32,019 nucleotides of DNA from an uncultured Acetatifactor sp. Its GTDB lineage: Bacteria > Bacillota > Clostridia > Lachnospirales > Lachnospiraceae. Made by a program: the position numbers and the translations under genes. A model generated the notes under the pieces. That model made no database searches and was not told the origin of the DNA. It saw nothing but the letters and a program-made list of their open reading frames with translations. Shown here piece by piece: positions 22,748 to 30,687 of this stretch. The stretch covers positions 1-32,019 of the forward strand of contig CAKRUB010000031.1 of the NCBI GenBank assembly GCA_934402375.1, read 5' to 3'. Positions within the stretch are counted from its first letter, which is position 1. Every line of letters starts with the position of its first letter.

Positions 22748-23468
22748 GAGGAAGAAATTTGGAGTGATACTGCTGGTCATCGCTGTGCTTGCAGGCATAT
22801 TGCTCGGTGGAGGCTACTATATAAAGACCACATACACGGTGAGCACCGTGTATGTGGAGGGAAATGTCCACTATACCGAGGACGAGATCAAGGACATTGT
22901 CATGAGCGGATTTCTGGGAGACAATTCGCTGTACCTCTCGCTGAAATACCGAAGCAAGGGCATTGACGGGGTTCCGTTTGTCGATACGATGGATGTGAAG
23001 GTGCTTGCGCCGGACACGATCAAGATCATTGTCTATGAAAAGGTGCTGACAGGCTATGTCCGGTTCATGGACACCTACATGTATTTCGACAAGGATGGCT
23101 ATGTGGTGGAGAGCTCCAGCATCAGGACGGCGGGAGTGCCGCAGGTCACGGGGCTGAAATTTGATCATGTCGTGGTGGGACAGGCGCTTCCGGTGGAGGA
23201 CAAGGACATCTTCAATAAGATATTGAATGTGACAAAGCTTCTGAATAAGTATGAACTGAGGGCAGACAAGCTGTATTTTAACCGTTCAGGGGAGGTCACG
23301 GTGTACTTCGGGGAGGTAAAGGTGGCATTGGGCGGCGAGAGCCTTGTCATGGAGGACAAGCTGATGCTCCTGCCGGAGCTGCTTCCGAGTCTGGCAGGGA
23401 AAAAGGGGACTTTGCAGATGAATACACAGGCTGAAGGGGATGGCAGATATACATTCAAGCCCGAATAA
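22740..23468 (+). CDS. ftsQ: Cell-division protein FtsQ/DivIB
   Basis: 242 residues from GTG 22740, overlapping murA by 8 bp, with TTAGGAG upstream. A short basic cytoplasmic tail (MYKRKKF), one membrane segment (about 8-28) and a POTRA-like domain (VSTVYVEGNVHYTEDEI) followed by a beta domain. FtsQ/DivIB bridges FtsL/DivIC and helps recruit and control the septal synthase. Length is near the family norm. A promoter for ftsZ follows, so it is the last gene of the upstream unit unless there is read-through. Confidence 0.9.
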   Translation: MYKRKKFGVILLVIAVLAGILLGGGYYIKTTYTVSTVYVEGNVHYTEDEIKDIVMSGFLGDNSLYLSLKYRSKGIDGVPFVDTMDVKVLAPDTIKIIVYEKVLTGYVRFMDTYMYFDKDGYVVESSSIRTAGVPQVTGLKFDHVVVGQALPVEDKDIFNKILNVTKLLNKYELRADKLYFNRSGEVTVYFGEVKVALGGESLVMEDKLMLLPELLPSLAGKKGTLQMNTQAEGDGRYTFKPE

Positions 23469-23485
23469 ACTTTTTCAGAAAATGG

Positions 23486-23514
23486 TTGCTAAATTCAAGA
23501 AATAATTATATGAT
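23486..23514 (+). promoter_or_regulatory. Promoter of ftsZ
   Basis: TTGCTA (23486-23491), 17 bp, TATGAT (23509-23514), about 43 bp before the ftsZ start. It allows ftsZ expression separate from the dcw operon. Confidence 0.6.
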
Positions 23515-23556
23515 AGTTTATATGAGTTCAGATTAGGTTAGAAGGAGGACATACCT

Positions 23557-24741
23557 TTGCTTGAGATTAAGACGAATGACGCTGAGTCTGCAGCCAAGAT
23601 CATAGTTGTCGGTATTGGTGGTGCAGGTAATAATGCTGTTAATAGAATGATTGATGAACAAATTGGTGGAGTAGATTTTATCGGGGTGAATACGGACAAG
23701 CAGGCTTTGCAGCTCTGCAAGGCTCCGAAGCTGTTACAGATCGGTGAGAAGCTGACGAAGGGACTCGGAGCGGGAGCAAAGCCTGAGGTTGGAGAAAAGG
23801 CTGCCGAGGAGAGCACGGAGGAAATCTCTGCGGCTCTTAAAGGTGCGGATATGGTATTTGTCACCTGTGGAATGGGCGGCGGTACAGGAACCGGTGCGGC
23901 GCCGGTGGTTGCAAAGCTGGCAAAGGAGATGGGTATTCTTACGGTCGGCGTTGTGACGAAGCCCTTCCGTTTTGAGGCGAAGGCTCGTATGGTCAACGCG
24001 CTCAACGGCATTGAGCGCATCAAGGAGAATGTGGACACACTTATCGTTATTCCGAATGATAAGCTGCTTGAAATAGTAGACAGACGTACGACAATGCCCG
24101 AGGCGCTCAAGAAGGCGGATGAGGTTCTCCAGCAGGCAGTGCGCGGAATCACGGATCTGATCAATGTACCTACGACGATCAACCTTGACTTTGCGGATGT
24201 TCAGACAGTCATGAAGGACAAGGGAATTGCACATATCGGAATCGGTGAAGGAAAGGGCGATGACAAGGCGCTTGAGGCTGTTAAGATGGCAGTTGAGAGC
24301 CCTCTTCTGGAGACGACCATCAGTGGGGCGACCCATATCATCATCAATGTATCCGGGGATATTACGCTCGCGGATGCAAATGATGCGGCAAGCTATGTCC
24401 AGAATCTGGCGGGAGAGGACATTACCATTATTTTCGGCGCAATGTATGATGCGACGAAGTCCGACAGCTGTACGATTACTGTCATTGCGACGGGGCTTGA
24501 GGATGTATCTGCAAATTCGACAGTGCAGCCCAGATATGGTGCCGGAACTGCATACAGACAGCCGACATCCCATCTCACGCCCTCATCCATGAAGGGTGTG
24601 AATACCCAACCTGGAGTCAACACACAGCCCACGCAGCCGATGACTCAGAGACCTGCGCCGGGGATTCAGAAGCCGGTTGACATCAGAAGCTCTGTTGAGG
24701 AGAAGACCTTAAAGATCCCTGATTTCCTCCAGAGAAAATAG
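23557..24741 (+). CDS. ftsZ: Cell-division GTPase FtsZ
   Basis: 394 residues, starting at TTG 23557 with a strong GAAGGAGG 9 nt upstream. The tubulin signature GGGTGTG is at 107-113, the N-terminal [13 protein letters not shown] loop binds GTP, and the T7 loop [11 protein letters not shown] is intact. A Pro/Gln/Thr-rich linker (about 320-380) ends in the conserved C-terminal peptide IPDFLQRK, which in other bacteria binds FtsA, SepF or EzrA. FtsZ polymerises into the Z ring. No ftsA precedes it; membrane attachment here must rely on genes elsewhere. A terminator follows at 24771-24805. Confidence 0.97.
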   Translation: MLEIKTNDAESAAKIIVVGIGGAGNNAVNRMIDEQIGGVDFIGVNTDKQALQLCKAPKLLQIGEKLTKGLGAGAKPEVGEKAAEESTEEISAALKGADMVFVTCGMGGGTGTGAAPVVAKLAKEMGILTVGVVTKPFRFEAKARMVNALNGIERIKENVDTLIVIPNDKLLEIVDRRTTMPEALKKADEVLQQAVRGITDLINVPTTINLDFADVQTVMKDKGIAHIGIGEGKGDDKALEAVKMAVESPLLETTISGATHIIINVSGDITLADANDAASYVQNLAGEDITIIFGAMYDATKSDSCTITVIATGLEDVSANSTVQPRYGAGTAYRQPTSHLTPSSMKGVNTQPGVNTQPTQPMTQRPAPGIQKPVDIRSSVEEKTLKIPDFLQRK

Positions 24742-24770
24742 TCTTTAGAAAAAGCATAAGGTATGTAAGG

Positions 24771-24805
24771 AAGCTGTACAGACATTGTTCTGTGCAGCTT
24801 TTTTT
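24771..24805 (+). terminator. Rho-independent terminator after ftsZ
   Basis: AAGCTGTACAGA (24771-24782) pairs with TCTGTGCAGCTT (24789-24800; one G-T wobble) around CATTGT, followed by TTTTTTT. Its last T is the first base of the adjacent Spo0A-box-like sequence. Confidence 0.9.
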
Positions 24806-24870
24806 GTCGAAGAAATAAGTCGGCATTCAGCCCCCTTTTGACAAATTCCATAGAGGCATGCCCTTATAAT
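24805..24870 (+). promoter_or_regulatory. Putative spoIIG promoter with Spo0A box
   Basis: TGTCGAA at 24805-24811 matches the Spo0A box exactly. Downstream are a perfect TTGACA (24838-24843) and a perfect TATAAT (24865-24870) separated by 21 bp. TTTGACA (24837-24843) is also 6/7 to the reverse 0A box. In B. subtilis the spoIIG promoter has near-consensus elements spaced about 22 bp apart and needs Spo0A-P; the same design here fits onset at sporulation. Confidence 0.7.
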
Positions 24871-24892
24871 CATTATGAAAAGGATGAAGCCA

Positions 24893-25780
24893 ATGCATTA
24901 TGAACTTTATGTAGACAGTCTGTTTTTGATTAACTTCACAATGAATCTCTACCTGTTGATGCTGGTGGATCACAGCACGCTTTCGTCTGCGATGCCGTGG
25001 CGTCTGCTTGTCGGGGCATTGTACGGAGCGGGAAGCTATCTGCTGCTTTTTGCCATCGGACTGGCGCTGCCGTGGAAGCTGCTGCTTGGGGCAGCGGCGG
25101 CATTGCTGATGCTGCCTATCACATTCTCTGTGAGGAGTATGAGAAGCTTTCTGAAGCTGACAGAAAAAATGTTGTTTTTCTCCTTCAGCATGGGTGGTGT
25201 GCTGCTGCTTCTGATCCGCTGCTTCCGGTTCGCGGAGGGAGTGCTGACGAGCGCCTTCGGACTGATGGCGGCCGGAGGGATTTTCCTTCTGTTCTGGCGA
25301 AGGTTTCACTCGCAGTCGAAGCAGGAAAATCCCATCTGTCAGGTGACGCTGGTCAGAGACGGCGCGAGCATAAAGACTACTGCACTGATTGATTCGGGAA
25401 ACGCGCTTGTGGAACCGATCAGTGGAAAACCGGTATCCATAGTCGAGGAAAAAGTGTTCAGAAGTCTGTGGGGAAGCGGGGGACAAGGCTACAGAGCGAT
25501 TCCCTATCACAGCATCGGCAAAAAACATGGGATTCTGGAGGGGTATCTTCTGCCGGAGCTGCGGGTGGAGACGGAAGGAGTGTGCAAGGTAGTTCATGAT
25601 GTGTATGTGGCGGTAAGCCCGGAAGAAATATCGTCGGCGGGCACGCCGGAGGCTGAAACTGTAAAAATGATAATCAATCCCCGTGTTTTGACAGAAGGAA
25701 AAAGGGGAAAGCCTGAAAAGAGGCAGAATGAGAGGAACCATGATATTAAAAGTTGCGTTACCGGGAAAAATGCGTTTTAA
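24893..25780 (+). CDS. spoIIGA: Sigma-E processing peptidase SpoIIGA
   Basis: About 295 residues from ATG 24893; the ATG at 24875 lies only 5 bp after the -10 element and lacks a ribosome binding site, while AAAAGGATG serves 24893. The N-terminal half has about five membrane segments ([19 protein letters not shown] onwards to about 140). The C-terminal half is an aspartic-protease-like domain with [12 protein letters not shown], whose Asp (about 167) is catalytic in the family. SpoIIGA removes the pro-sequence from pro-sigma-E in the mother cell after a signal from the forespore. It overlaps sigE by some 50 bp, so the two are translationally linked. Confidence 0.92.
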   Translation: MHYELYVDSLFLINFTMNLYLLMLVDHSTLSSAMPWRLLVGALYGAGSYLLLFAIGLALPWKLLLGAAAALLMLPITFSVRSMRSFLKLTEKMLFFSFSMGGVLLLLIRCFRFAEGVLTSAFGLMAAGGIFLLFWRRFHSQSKQENPICQVTLVRDGASIKTTALIDSGNALVEPISGKPVSIVEEKVFRSLWGSGGQGYRAIPYHSIGKKHGILEGYLLPELRVETEGVCKVVHDVYVAVSPEEISSAGTPEAETVKMIINPRVLTEGKRGKPEKRQNERNHDIKSCVTGKNAF

Positions 25781-26477
25781 GATGATACGTCGGGAGAAAG
25801 CTCTCTTCGGAAAAAGGGGAGAGATTCATTACATAGGCGGGGCAGAGGTGCTTCCGCCGCCCCTTGAACTGGAGCAGGAGAGCCGTGTGATCAGTGACCT
25901 TGGGACGGAGGAGGACGCGGAGGCAAAGGCAATTCTGATCGAGCACAATCTCAGGCTGGTCGTTTATATTGCGAAGAAGTTTGACAACACCGGCGTCGGT
26001 GTCGAGGATCTGATTTCCATCGGAACCATAGGTCTGATAAAATCGATCAACACCTTCAAGCCGGAGCGGAATATCAAGCTGGCAACCTATGCGTCGAGGT
26101 GCATTGAAAATGAGATACTGATGTATCTGCGGCGCAACAGCAGAACCAGACAGGAGGTGTCGCTGGATGAACCGCTCAATGTGGACTGGGACGGAAACGA
26201 GCTGTTATTGTCGGACATTCTCGGAACGGACGAGGATGTGATCTATCGGGATATCGAGAATGAAGCGGAGCGGAAGGTGCTGCTTGGGGCGGTCAGCAAG
26301 CTGTCTGACAGGGAGAAGATGATTGTGAATCTCCGGTTTGGTCTGGGAACCAGAGAGGGGCAGGAGATGACACAGAAGGAGGTTGCCTCGCTTCTCGGCA
26401 TTTCCCAGTCGTACATTTCCAGACTTGAGAAAAAGATCATGCGTCAGCTGAAAAAGGAGATGAGCACTTATATTTAG
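25728..26477 (+). CDS. sigE: RNA polymerase sporulation sigma factor SigE (pro-sigma-E)
   Basis: 249 residues. A basic pro-sequence (about 1-33, up to [10 protein letters not shown]) precedes the conserved [14 protein letters not shown], the processing region of pro-sigma-E. Region 2 has [13 protein letters not shown] and [17 protein letters not shown], and region 4 has [14 protein letters not shown] and a helix-turn-helix [16 protein letters not shown]. Sigma-E directs early mother-cell transcription after SpoIIGA cleavage. The start could be ATG 25728 (AAAGAGG upstream) or ATG 25740. sigG, which often follows sigE, is not in the next positions. Confidence 0.95.
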   Translation: MRGTMILKVALPGKMRFKMIRREKALFGKRGEIHYIGGAEVLPPPLELEQESRVISDLGTEEDAEAKAILIEHNLRLVVYIAKKFDNTGVGVEDLISIGTIGLIKSINTFKPERNIKLATYASRCIENEILMYLRRNSRTRQEVSLDEPLNVDWDGNELLLSDILGTDEDVIYRDIENEAERKVLLGAVSKLSDREKMIVNLRFGLGTREGQEMTQKEVASLLGISQSYISRLEKKIMRQLKKEMSTYI

Positions 26478-26496
26478 ATTGGCATAAGCTTTGGGC

Positions 26497-26525
26497 TTGA
26501 ACAAGGTATATTCATGGGTTATACT
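26497..26525 (+). promoter_or_regulatory. Promoter of the small gene after sigE
   Basis: TTGAAC (26497-26502), 17 bp, TATACT (26520-26525), followed by GGATACGGAGGGG and ATG 26548. A good match to a vegetative promoter. Confidence 0.6.
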
Positions 26526-26547
26526 GTAAAGGATACGGAGGGGCTAT

Positions 26548-26853
26548 ATGATTAAAAGAGAAGACATTCTTTCCATGGAATACCTGAAAAAGACAGAATA
26601 TACCGGCTGCCATCAGGGTATGCGCTACCGGCTGGAGGGCGTGAAGGATGAAGAGGGCGGGAAGAAGCTGCGCTGTACGGTATGGCCCGAGCCCTTTAAT
26701 TTTTTTACCACTGCCGACGAGGAGAAGGAGAGAGCCGAGTTTACTTTTGATGAGGATGGCGTCACGGACGCTGTTGCATGGATGAACGACAGGCTTTTTG
26801 AGGAGAAGGAGAGATGGGAGCACGCCGGTGAAAATTGGGATAGCTACAAATAG
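26548..26853 (+). CDS. Small soluble protein of unknown function
   Basis: I do not recognise a named family. The 101-residue protein is acidic, with paired aromatic residues and a Glu/Lys-rich C-terminus (DRLFEEKERWEHAGENW). There is no signal peptide or membrane segment. It has its own promoter 23 bp upstream and a strong ribosome binding site (CGGAGGGG). The VanZ-like gene begins 11 bp after its stop, so they probably share a transcript. Its place directly after sigE could suggest a sporulation link, but the promoter looks vegetative. Confidence 0.75.
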   Translation: MIKREDILSMEYLKKTEYTGCHQGMRYRLEGVKDEEGGKKLRCTVWPEPFNFFTTADEEKERAEFTFDEDGVTDAVAWMNDRLFEEKERWEHAGENWDSYK

Positions 26854-26864
26854 AGGAGTTTTTC

Positions 26865-27404
26865 ATGTTAAAATATATATATGAAGATTTACTGTATGCG
26901 CTGCGTTATCTTCCGTGGGGTATGCTGATCGGGGTTCCACTGGCGGCTGTGGTGCTAAAGCTTGTTGACGGTATACAGAGGAAGCGCCGCAAGCCTGCGG
27001 CAAACCGGCTGCCGGTCATGTTGTTTTGCATCTATATAGCAGTGATGCTGGTCATTACGTTTTTATCAAGGGAGAGCGGCAGCAGAGCCGGTGCAATGGA
27101 TCTGCAGCTTTTTTCTACATGGGGAATTAATGAGAGGAACAATGCGTTTGTGATTGAAAATGTTCTGCTTTTTATTCCCTATGGTTTTCTGTACAGATGG
27201 AATTTCAGGCAGACAGGAACCGCCTGGCGCTGTCTGCTTCTCGGGGCAGTTACCAGTCTCGGAATTGAACTGATGCAGCTGGTGACGGCGAGAGGATATT
27301 TCCAGATAGACGATATTCTGACAAATACAATCGGTGCGCTGTTCGGCGGGATTTTATTCTGGGTGGTGGAGCGGCTGCTCTCCCTGAAACGGAAAGACAG
27401 ATGA
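26865..27404 (+). CDS. VanZ-like membrane protein
   Basis: 179 residues with about four membrane segments (about 17-33, 48-66, 96-112, 122-135 and a final one near 160-172). The VanZ pattern is clear: ENVLLFIPYGFLYRW, then SLGIELMQLVTARGYFQIDD (20 residues) and NTIGALFGG. VanZ of Tn1546 gives low teicoplanin resistance; most chromosomal relatives have no known role beyond the envelope. RBS is AGAGGAG at 8 nt. A terminator follows at 27430-27470. Confidence 0.88.
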   Translation: MLKYIYEDLLYALRYLPWGMLIGVPLAAVVLKLVDGIQRKRRKPAANRLPVMLFCIYIAVMLVITFLSRESGSRAGAMDLQLFSTWGINERNNAFVIENVLLFIPYGFLYRWNFRQTGTAWRCLLLGAVTSLGIELMQLVTARGYFQIDDILTNTIGALFGGILFWVVERLLSLKRKDR

Positions 27405-27429
27405 AAAGAGGGGATCGTAAAGCGGATAT

Positions 27430-27470
27430 AGAGGCATGGAAGTTTTGATTACTTCTATGTCTCTTTTTTT
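27430..27470 (+). terminator. Rho-independent terminator after the VanZ-like gene
   Basis: A 14-bp stem (27430-27443 with 27451-27464, two G-T wobbles), a 7-nt loop and a run of seven T. It shows that the upstream part of the recombinase frame (from 27436) is not coding. Confidence 0.85.
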
Positions 27471-27516
27471 ATTTATGACTAAAGTTTGCGGATTAGTGAA
27501 AGGTATGGGGATTAGT

Positions 27517-28134
27517 ATGAACAAGATATATGGATATTGCAGAGTCAGCTCTAAGGATCAGAATGAGGACAGGCAGCTGATTGCCATGAATGAGATGCGC
27601 GTCCCGAAAGAAAATATATATATTGACAAGCAGTCGGGAAAGGATTTTGAGCGCCCCCAGTACCAGAAGCTGCTAAAACGACTGCGGGAGGAAGATTTGT
27701 TATACATAAAAAGTATAGACCGCCTTGGCAGAAATTATGAGGAGATCATCGAGCAGTGGAGATTTATTTCCAAGGTAAAGCGGGCAGATATTGTTGTGAT
27801 GGATATGCCGTTGCTGGATACCCGCAAAGGAAAGGATCTGATGGGGACCTTTCTTTCAGATATCGTGCTGCAGGTGCTGTCGTTTGTGGCAGAAAATGAA
27901 CGTGGAAATATCAGGCAAAGACAGGCGGAGGGGATCGCTGCGGCGAAGGTCCGGGGAGTGAAATTCGGCAGACCGTCGGCGGTTTTGCCGGATAATTTTC
28001 ATGATGTCTACGAGAGATGGAGTGTGGGGGAGCTGACAAATGCGGAAGCCGCAAAAGAATGTGGAATGCCGGTTTCCAGCTTTCGCTACAGGGCAAAGGC
28101 TTACCCCAAAACGCTTGTCTCGCCGGAAACATAA
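27517..28134 (+). CDS. Small serine recombinase (resolvase/invertase family)
   Basis: About 205 residues from ATG 27517 (GTGAAAGG upstream; ATG 27505 is possible). The catalytic domain has GYCRVSSKDQNEDRQ, with the nucleophilic serine in VSS, then IKSIDRLGRNYEEI with the conserved Arg, and the E-helix QRQAEGIAAAKVRGVKFGRP leading to a C-terminal DNA-binding helix-turn-helix (TNAEAAKECGMPVSSFRYRA). This is the short resolvase/invertase architecture, without the large C-terminal domain of phage integrases. It cuts both strands with a 2-bp stagger. It is next to an array of short palindromes at 28136-28302 that could be its sites. Confidence 0.93.
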   Translation: MNKIYGYCRVSSKDQNEDRQLIAMNEMRVPKENIYIDKQSGKDFERPQYQKLLKRLREEDLLYIKSIDRLGRNYEEIIEQWRFISKVKRADIVVMDMPLLDTRKGKDLMGTFLSDIVLQVLSFVAENERGNIRQRQAEGIAAAKVRGVKFGRPSAVLPDNFHDVYERWSVGELTNAEAAKECGMPVSSFRYRAKAYPKTLVSPET

Positions 28135-28135
28135 A

Positions 28136-28163
28136 ACGGCGAAAAAGTGTACTTTTTCACCGT
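28136..28163. repeat. Palindrome 1 (candidate recombination site or terminator)
   Basis: GAAAAAGT-GT-ACTTTTTC at 28141-28158, extended to ACGG and CCGT on both sides with one mismatch (28136-28163). It begins 2 bp after the recombinase stop. No T run follows directly, although TTTTTTT appears 8 bp later. The central GT is non-palindromic and could set site polarity. Confidence 0.6.
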
Positions 28164-28190
28164 CCATAACTTTTTTTAACAGCACACTAT

Positions 28191-28219
28191 ATTATATAAA
28201 GAAAATGTGTAAAAGTCAA
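28191..28219 (-). promoter_or_regulatory. Strong leftward promoter inside the palindrome array
   Basis: On the minus strand, TTGACT (28219-28214), 17 bp, TATAAT (28196-28191): one mismatch from consensus. It reads toward the 3' end of the recombinase gene, where no leftward gene is visible. It faces away from the helicase in the sequenced orientation. Confidence 0.6.
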
Positions 28220-28261
28220 CACTTTTGCCGTCCTTGGTTGAGTACAGTCGACTACTTTTGC
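28209..28261. repeat. Degenerate palindromes 2 and 3 of the same motif
   Basis: AAAAGT-CAAC-ACTTTT at 28211-28226 is followed by GCCGTCC, echoing CACCGTCC after palindrome 1. A third weaker copy, AGT-CG-ACT then ACTTTTGC, lies near 28244-28261. The ACTTTT half-sites begin at 28151, 28221, 28254 and 28288. Confidence 0.45.
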
Positions 28262-28270
28262 ACTGAAAAA

Positions 28271-28302
28271 CCCAAACAAAAAAGTACACTTTTTTGTTTG
28301 GG
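28271..28302. repeat. Palindrome 4 (candidate recombination site and/or terminator)
   Basis: Perfect 15-bp arms (28271-28285 and 28288-28302) around AC, with AAAAA before and CTTTTT after. It shares the 16-bp AAAAAGTGTACTTTTT with palindrome 1, in inverse orientation as judged by the central dinucleotide (AC on the plus strand, GT on the minus). As a hairpin it is also a good bidirectional terminator, placed 37 bp before the helicase start. Confidence 0.65.
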
Positions 28303-28338
28303 TTCTTTTTGTGCAGAGAGCAAGGGAGGACGGCAGGG

Positions 28339-30684
28339 ATGGCGGTGGCATTGTACCCACATAACCAAACTGCATATCGTAATGCACTGGACATGCTGGA
28401 GAAATTCGGCAGAGCTGCAGTGATTCACCCCACAGGTACAGGAAAGTCCTTTATTGCCTTTAAACTGGCAGAGGAACACCCGGATAAAAAAATTATCTGG
28501 CTCGCGCCCAGCGAGTACATTTTCCGGTCTCAAAGAGAAAACTATCTGGAGGCAGGGGGAGATGAGGCGGCGCTGGCAGGCATCAGCTTCCTGACCTATT
28601 CCAAGCTGATGTACGGCATCGGAGGTTCGGAAGAGTCCGAGGAGGACGTTTCATTGGATGCCATTGGAATGCCGGATTACATTGTCCTTGATGAATTTCA
28701 CCGCTGCGGTGCAGAGAGCTGGGGAAGATGTGTGGAAATGCTGATGAAGGCTTATCCGGCAGCAAAGGTGCTGGGGCTTTCTGCCACGAATATCCGCTAT
28801 CTGGACAGCAGACGGGATATGGCAAAGGAGCTTTTTGACGGCAGAATAGCCTCCAGAATGGAGCTTGCGGAGGCTGTGTCAGCGGGAATCCTGCCGGCAC
28901 CGTTTTATATTTGCGGTCTGTATGAATATAAAGATGAACTTCGGAGGCTATCCAGAAGGGTGAGCAGGCAGCGCAATGTGGGTGTGCGGGATGAAAGCGC
29001 AAAGCTGTTGGAAAAACTGCGCCGCTGCCTTCAGCAGGCAGATGCCCCTGCAGAAATTTTCAGCAGATATATGAAGAAGGATGGTAAATATATCGTTTTT
29101 TGCACTGGCAGGGATCATATGGAGGAGATGATTGCACTGGCAGGGAAGTGGTATGGTGCGTTGGACAAGGAGCCGACCATTTACCGTGCAATCTACGACA
29201 ATGTGGACAGTCCGGAGGAGGTCAAAAACTTCAGCAATGATCAGAGCAGTCATTTAAAACTGCTTTTTTGTATTGATATGTTAAATGAAGGAGTCCATGT
29301 GGCGGATGTGGACGGTGCTGTGCTCCTGCGGCCTACGGCATCTCCTACCCTTTATCTGCAGCAGGTGGGGAGAGCGTTATCCGTGCCGGATAAGAAGAAA
29401 AAGAACCAGCCCGTGATATTTGACATGGTGGACAATTTCGACAGCCTGAGGTGTATTGATTCCTTTCTGGAGGCATATCACAGGGCAACCGACGGGAATA
29501 GCAACGAAAAGGAAGAGGCTTCTTACAGGTTTCGGCTGATTGATGAGACGAGAGACAGCCGCAGACTTTTTGAACAGCTCGGTAAGTGTCTGGCAAGCTC
29601 ATGGGAAATGTGCTTTCAGGAAGCGGAAAACTACTTCAGACTTCATGGAAACCTAAAGGTTCCCAAACGTTATATCACAGAAAGCGGCATTTCGCTGGGA
29701 AGCTGGCTGGTTACACAGAGACGTGTAAGGGCGGGACTTGTTCCGGGCAGGCTCTCAAAGGAACAGATACAGAAGCTCGATGGTCTGGGCATGGAATGGG
29801 AAAACCGTATCGGAAAGGCGTGGGATACGGGGTATCAGGAACTGCTGAAGTACTGCGAGGAGAATGGAAATGCAGACGTTCCGAGCGGCTATGTGACGGA
29901 AGACGGCTATCCCTTGGGACGTTTTGTTTCTAATCAAAGGATAGCATGGAAGAACGGCAGAACCGGAGCGGCGAATACCGGTCGCATTCTTCTGGCGGAG
30001 CGTGAGCGGAAGCTGAACGACATAGGGTTTATCTGGGAGAAATCACAGCAGAGCTGGGATCGTTATTATATAGCGGCAAAGAAGTTTTATGAGAGAGAAG
30101 GTCATCTTGCCGTACCCGTGAAATACATCACGGAGGATGGAATTCGTCTTGGCGCATGGCTCCAGAAAAAGGCTTCTGAAAGAGAACAGCTTTCGAGGGA
30201 CAAAGTGCGGGCATTGGAAGAGATCGGGATGCTCTGGGGCGGTAAGTATGATGCCAAATGGGATGAGAAGTTCCGACTGGCAGAGCAGTACTATCGGGAG
30301 CATGGAAATTTGGAAGTGCCGAAGGAATACACGGTACAGGGTGTGAAGCTTGGAAGGTGGGTCAATGCGCTGAGAAGCGCCAGAGTGAAACCGGACAGCA
30401 GCCATTACCGGCTGGATGCGGAGCGCATAAGGCAGCTTGACAGTATCGGCATGCGGTGGGCAGAAGAGTCCTGGGAGACAAGATATCATCTGGCGGAGCT
30501 TTACTATCGGGAGCATGGCGATCTGAAAATGGCTCAGACCTATGTGGCAGAAGCGTCGGAGGAAAGAATCTGGCTTGGAAAATGGGTGGCGACACAGAGA
30601 AGGAAACGGAATCAGCCGGGAGGCAAGCATGCTTTGACGAAGGAGCAGGAGAAACGCCTGGAAGCAATCGGGATGGAGTGGTAG
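28339..30684 (+). CDS. Superfamily 2 DEAD/DEAH-type helicase with five helicase-associated (HA) repeats
   Basis: 781 residues from ATG 28339, with AAGGGAGGA 8 nt upstream; the frame upstream (from 28294) runs through palindrome 4 and is rejected. The N-terminal helicase core has Walker A PTGTGKS (31-37), DEFH (118-121) and SAT (148-150); the second RecA-like domain ends with TLYLQQVGRAL (motif VI). From about 425 to the end are five repeats of about 65-75 residues, each starting with a W near x-x-W-[DE] and ending with L-x-x-[IL]-G-[MF]-x-W, with the inner pattern HGNLKVP...Y...GxxLGxW: the helicase-associated domain (PF03457 type), likely nucleic-acid binding. Its biological role is unknown. 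ugd starts 3 bp after its stop. Confidence 0.9.
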   Translation: MAVALYPHNQTAYRNALDMLEKFGRAAVIHPTGTGKSFIAFKLAEEHPDKKIIWLAPSEYIFRSQRENYLEAGGDEAALAGISFLTYSKLMYGIGGSEESEEDVSLDAIGMPDYIVLDEFHRCGAESWGRCVEMLMKAYPAAKVLGLSATNIRYLDSRRDMAKELFDGRIASRMELAEAVSAGILPAPFYICGLYEYKDELRRLSRRVSRQRNVGVRDESAKLLEKLRRCLQQADAPAEIFSRYMKKDGKYIVFCTGRDHMEEMIALAGKWYGALDKEPTIYRAIYDNVDSPEEVKNFSNDQSSHLKLLFCIDMLNEGVHVADVDGAVLLRPTASPTLYLQQVGRALSVPDKKKKNQPVIFDMVDNFDSLRCIDSFLEAYHRATDGNSNEKEEASYRFRLIDETRDSRRLFEQLGKCLASSWEMCFQEAENYFRLHGNLKVPKRYITESGISLGSWLVTQRRVRAGLVPGRLSKEQIQKLDGLGMEWENRIGKAWDTGYQELLKYCEENGNADVPSGYVTEDGYPLGRFVSNQRIAWKNGRTGAANTGRILLAERERKLNDIGFIWEKSQQSWDRYYIAAKKFYEREGHLAVPVKYITEDGIRLGAWLQKKASEREQLSRDKVRALEEIGMLWGGKYDAKWDEKFRLAEQYYREHGNLEVPKEYTVQGVKLGRWVNALRSARVKPDSSHYRLDAERIRQLDSIGMRWAEESWETRYHLAELYYREHGDLKMAQTYVAEASEERIWLGKWVATQRRKRNQPGGKHALTKEQEKRLEAIGMEW

Positions 30685-30687
30685 ATT

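Noticed and set aside
27436..27516. N-terminal extension of the recombinase from 27436.
   Set aside because: It overlaps a strong terminator, and the conserved resolvase start MNKIYGYCRVS is at 27517.
27517..28134. The nearby serine recombinase as the enzyme that flips the repeat cores in the left island.
   Set aside because: The 21-bp arms of the repeat (GATACTGGGG...) share no motif with the AAAAAGT-ACTTTTT palindromes beside the recombinase.
28294..28338. N-terminal extension of the helicase from 28294.
   Set aside because: It runs through palindrome 4 and lacks a ribosome binding site; ATG 28339 has AAGGGAGGA at ideal distance.
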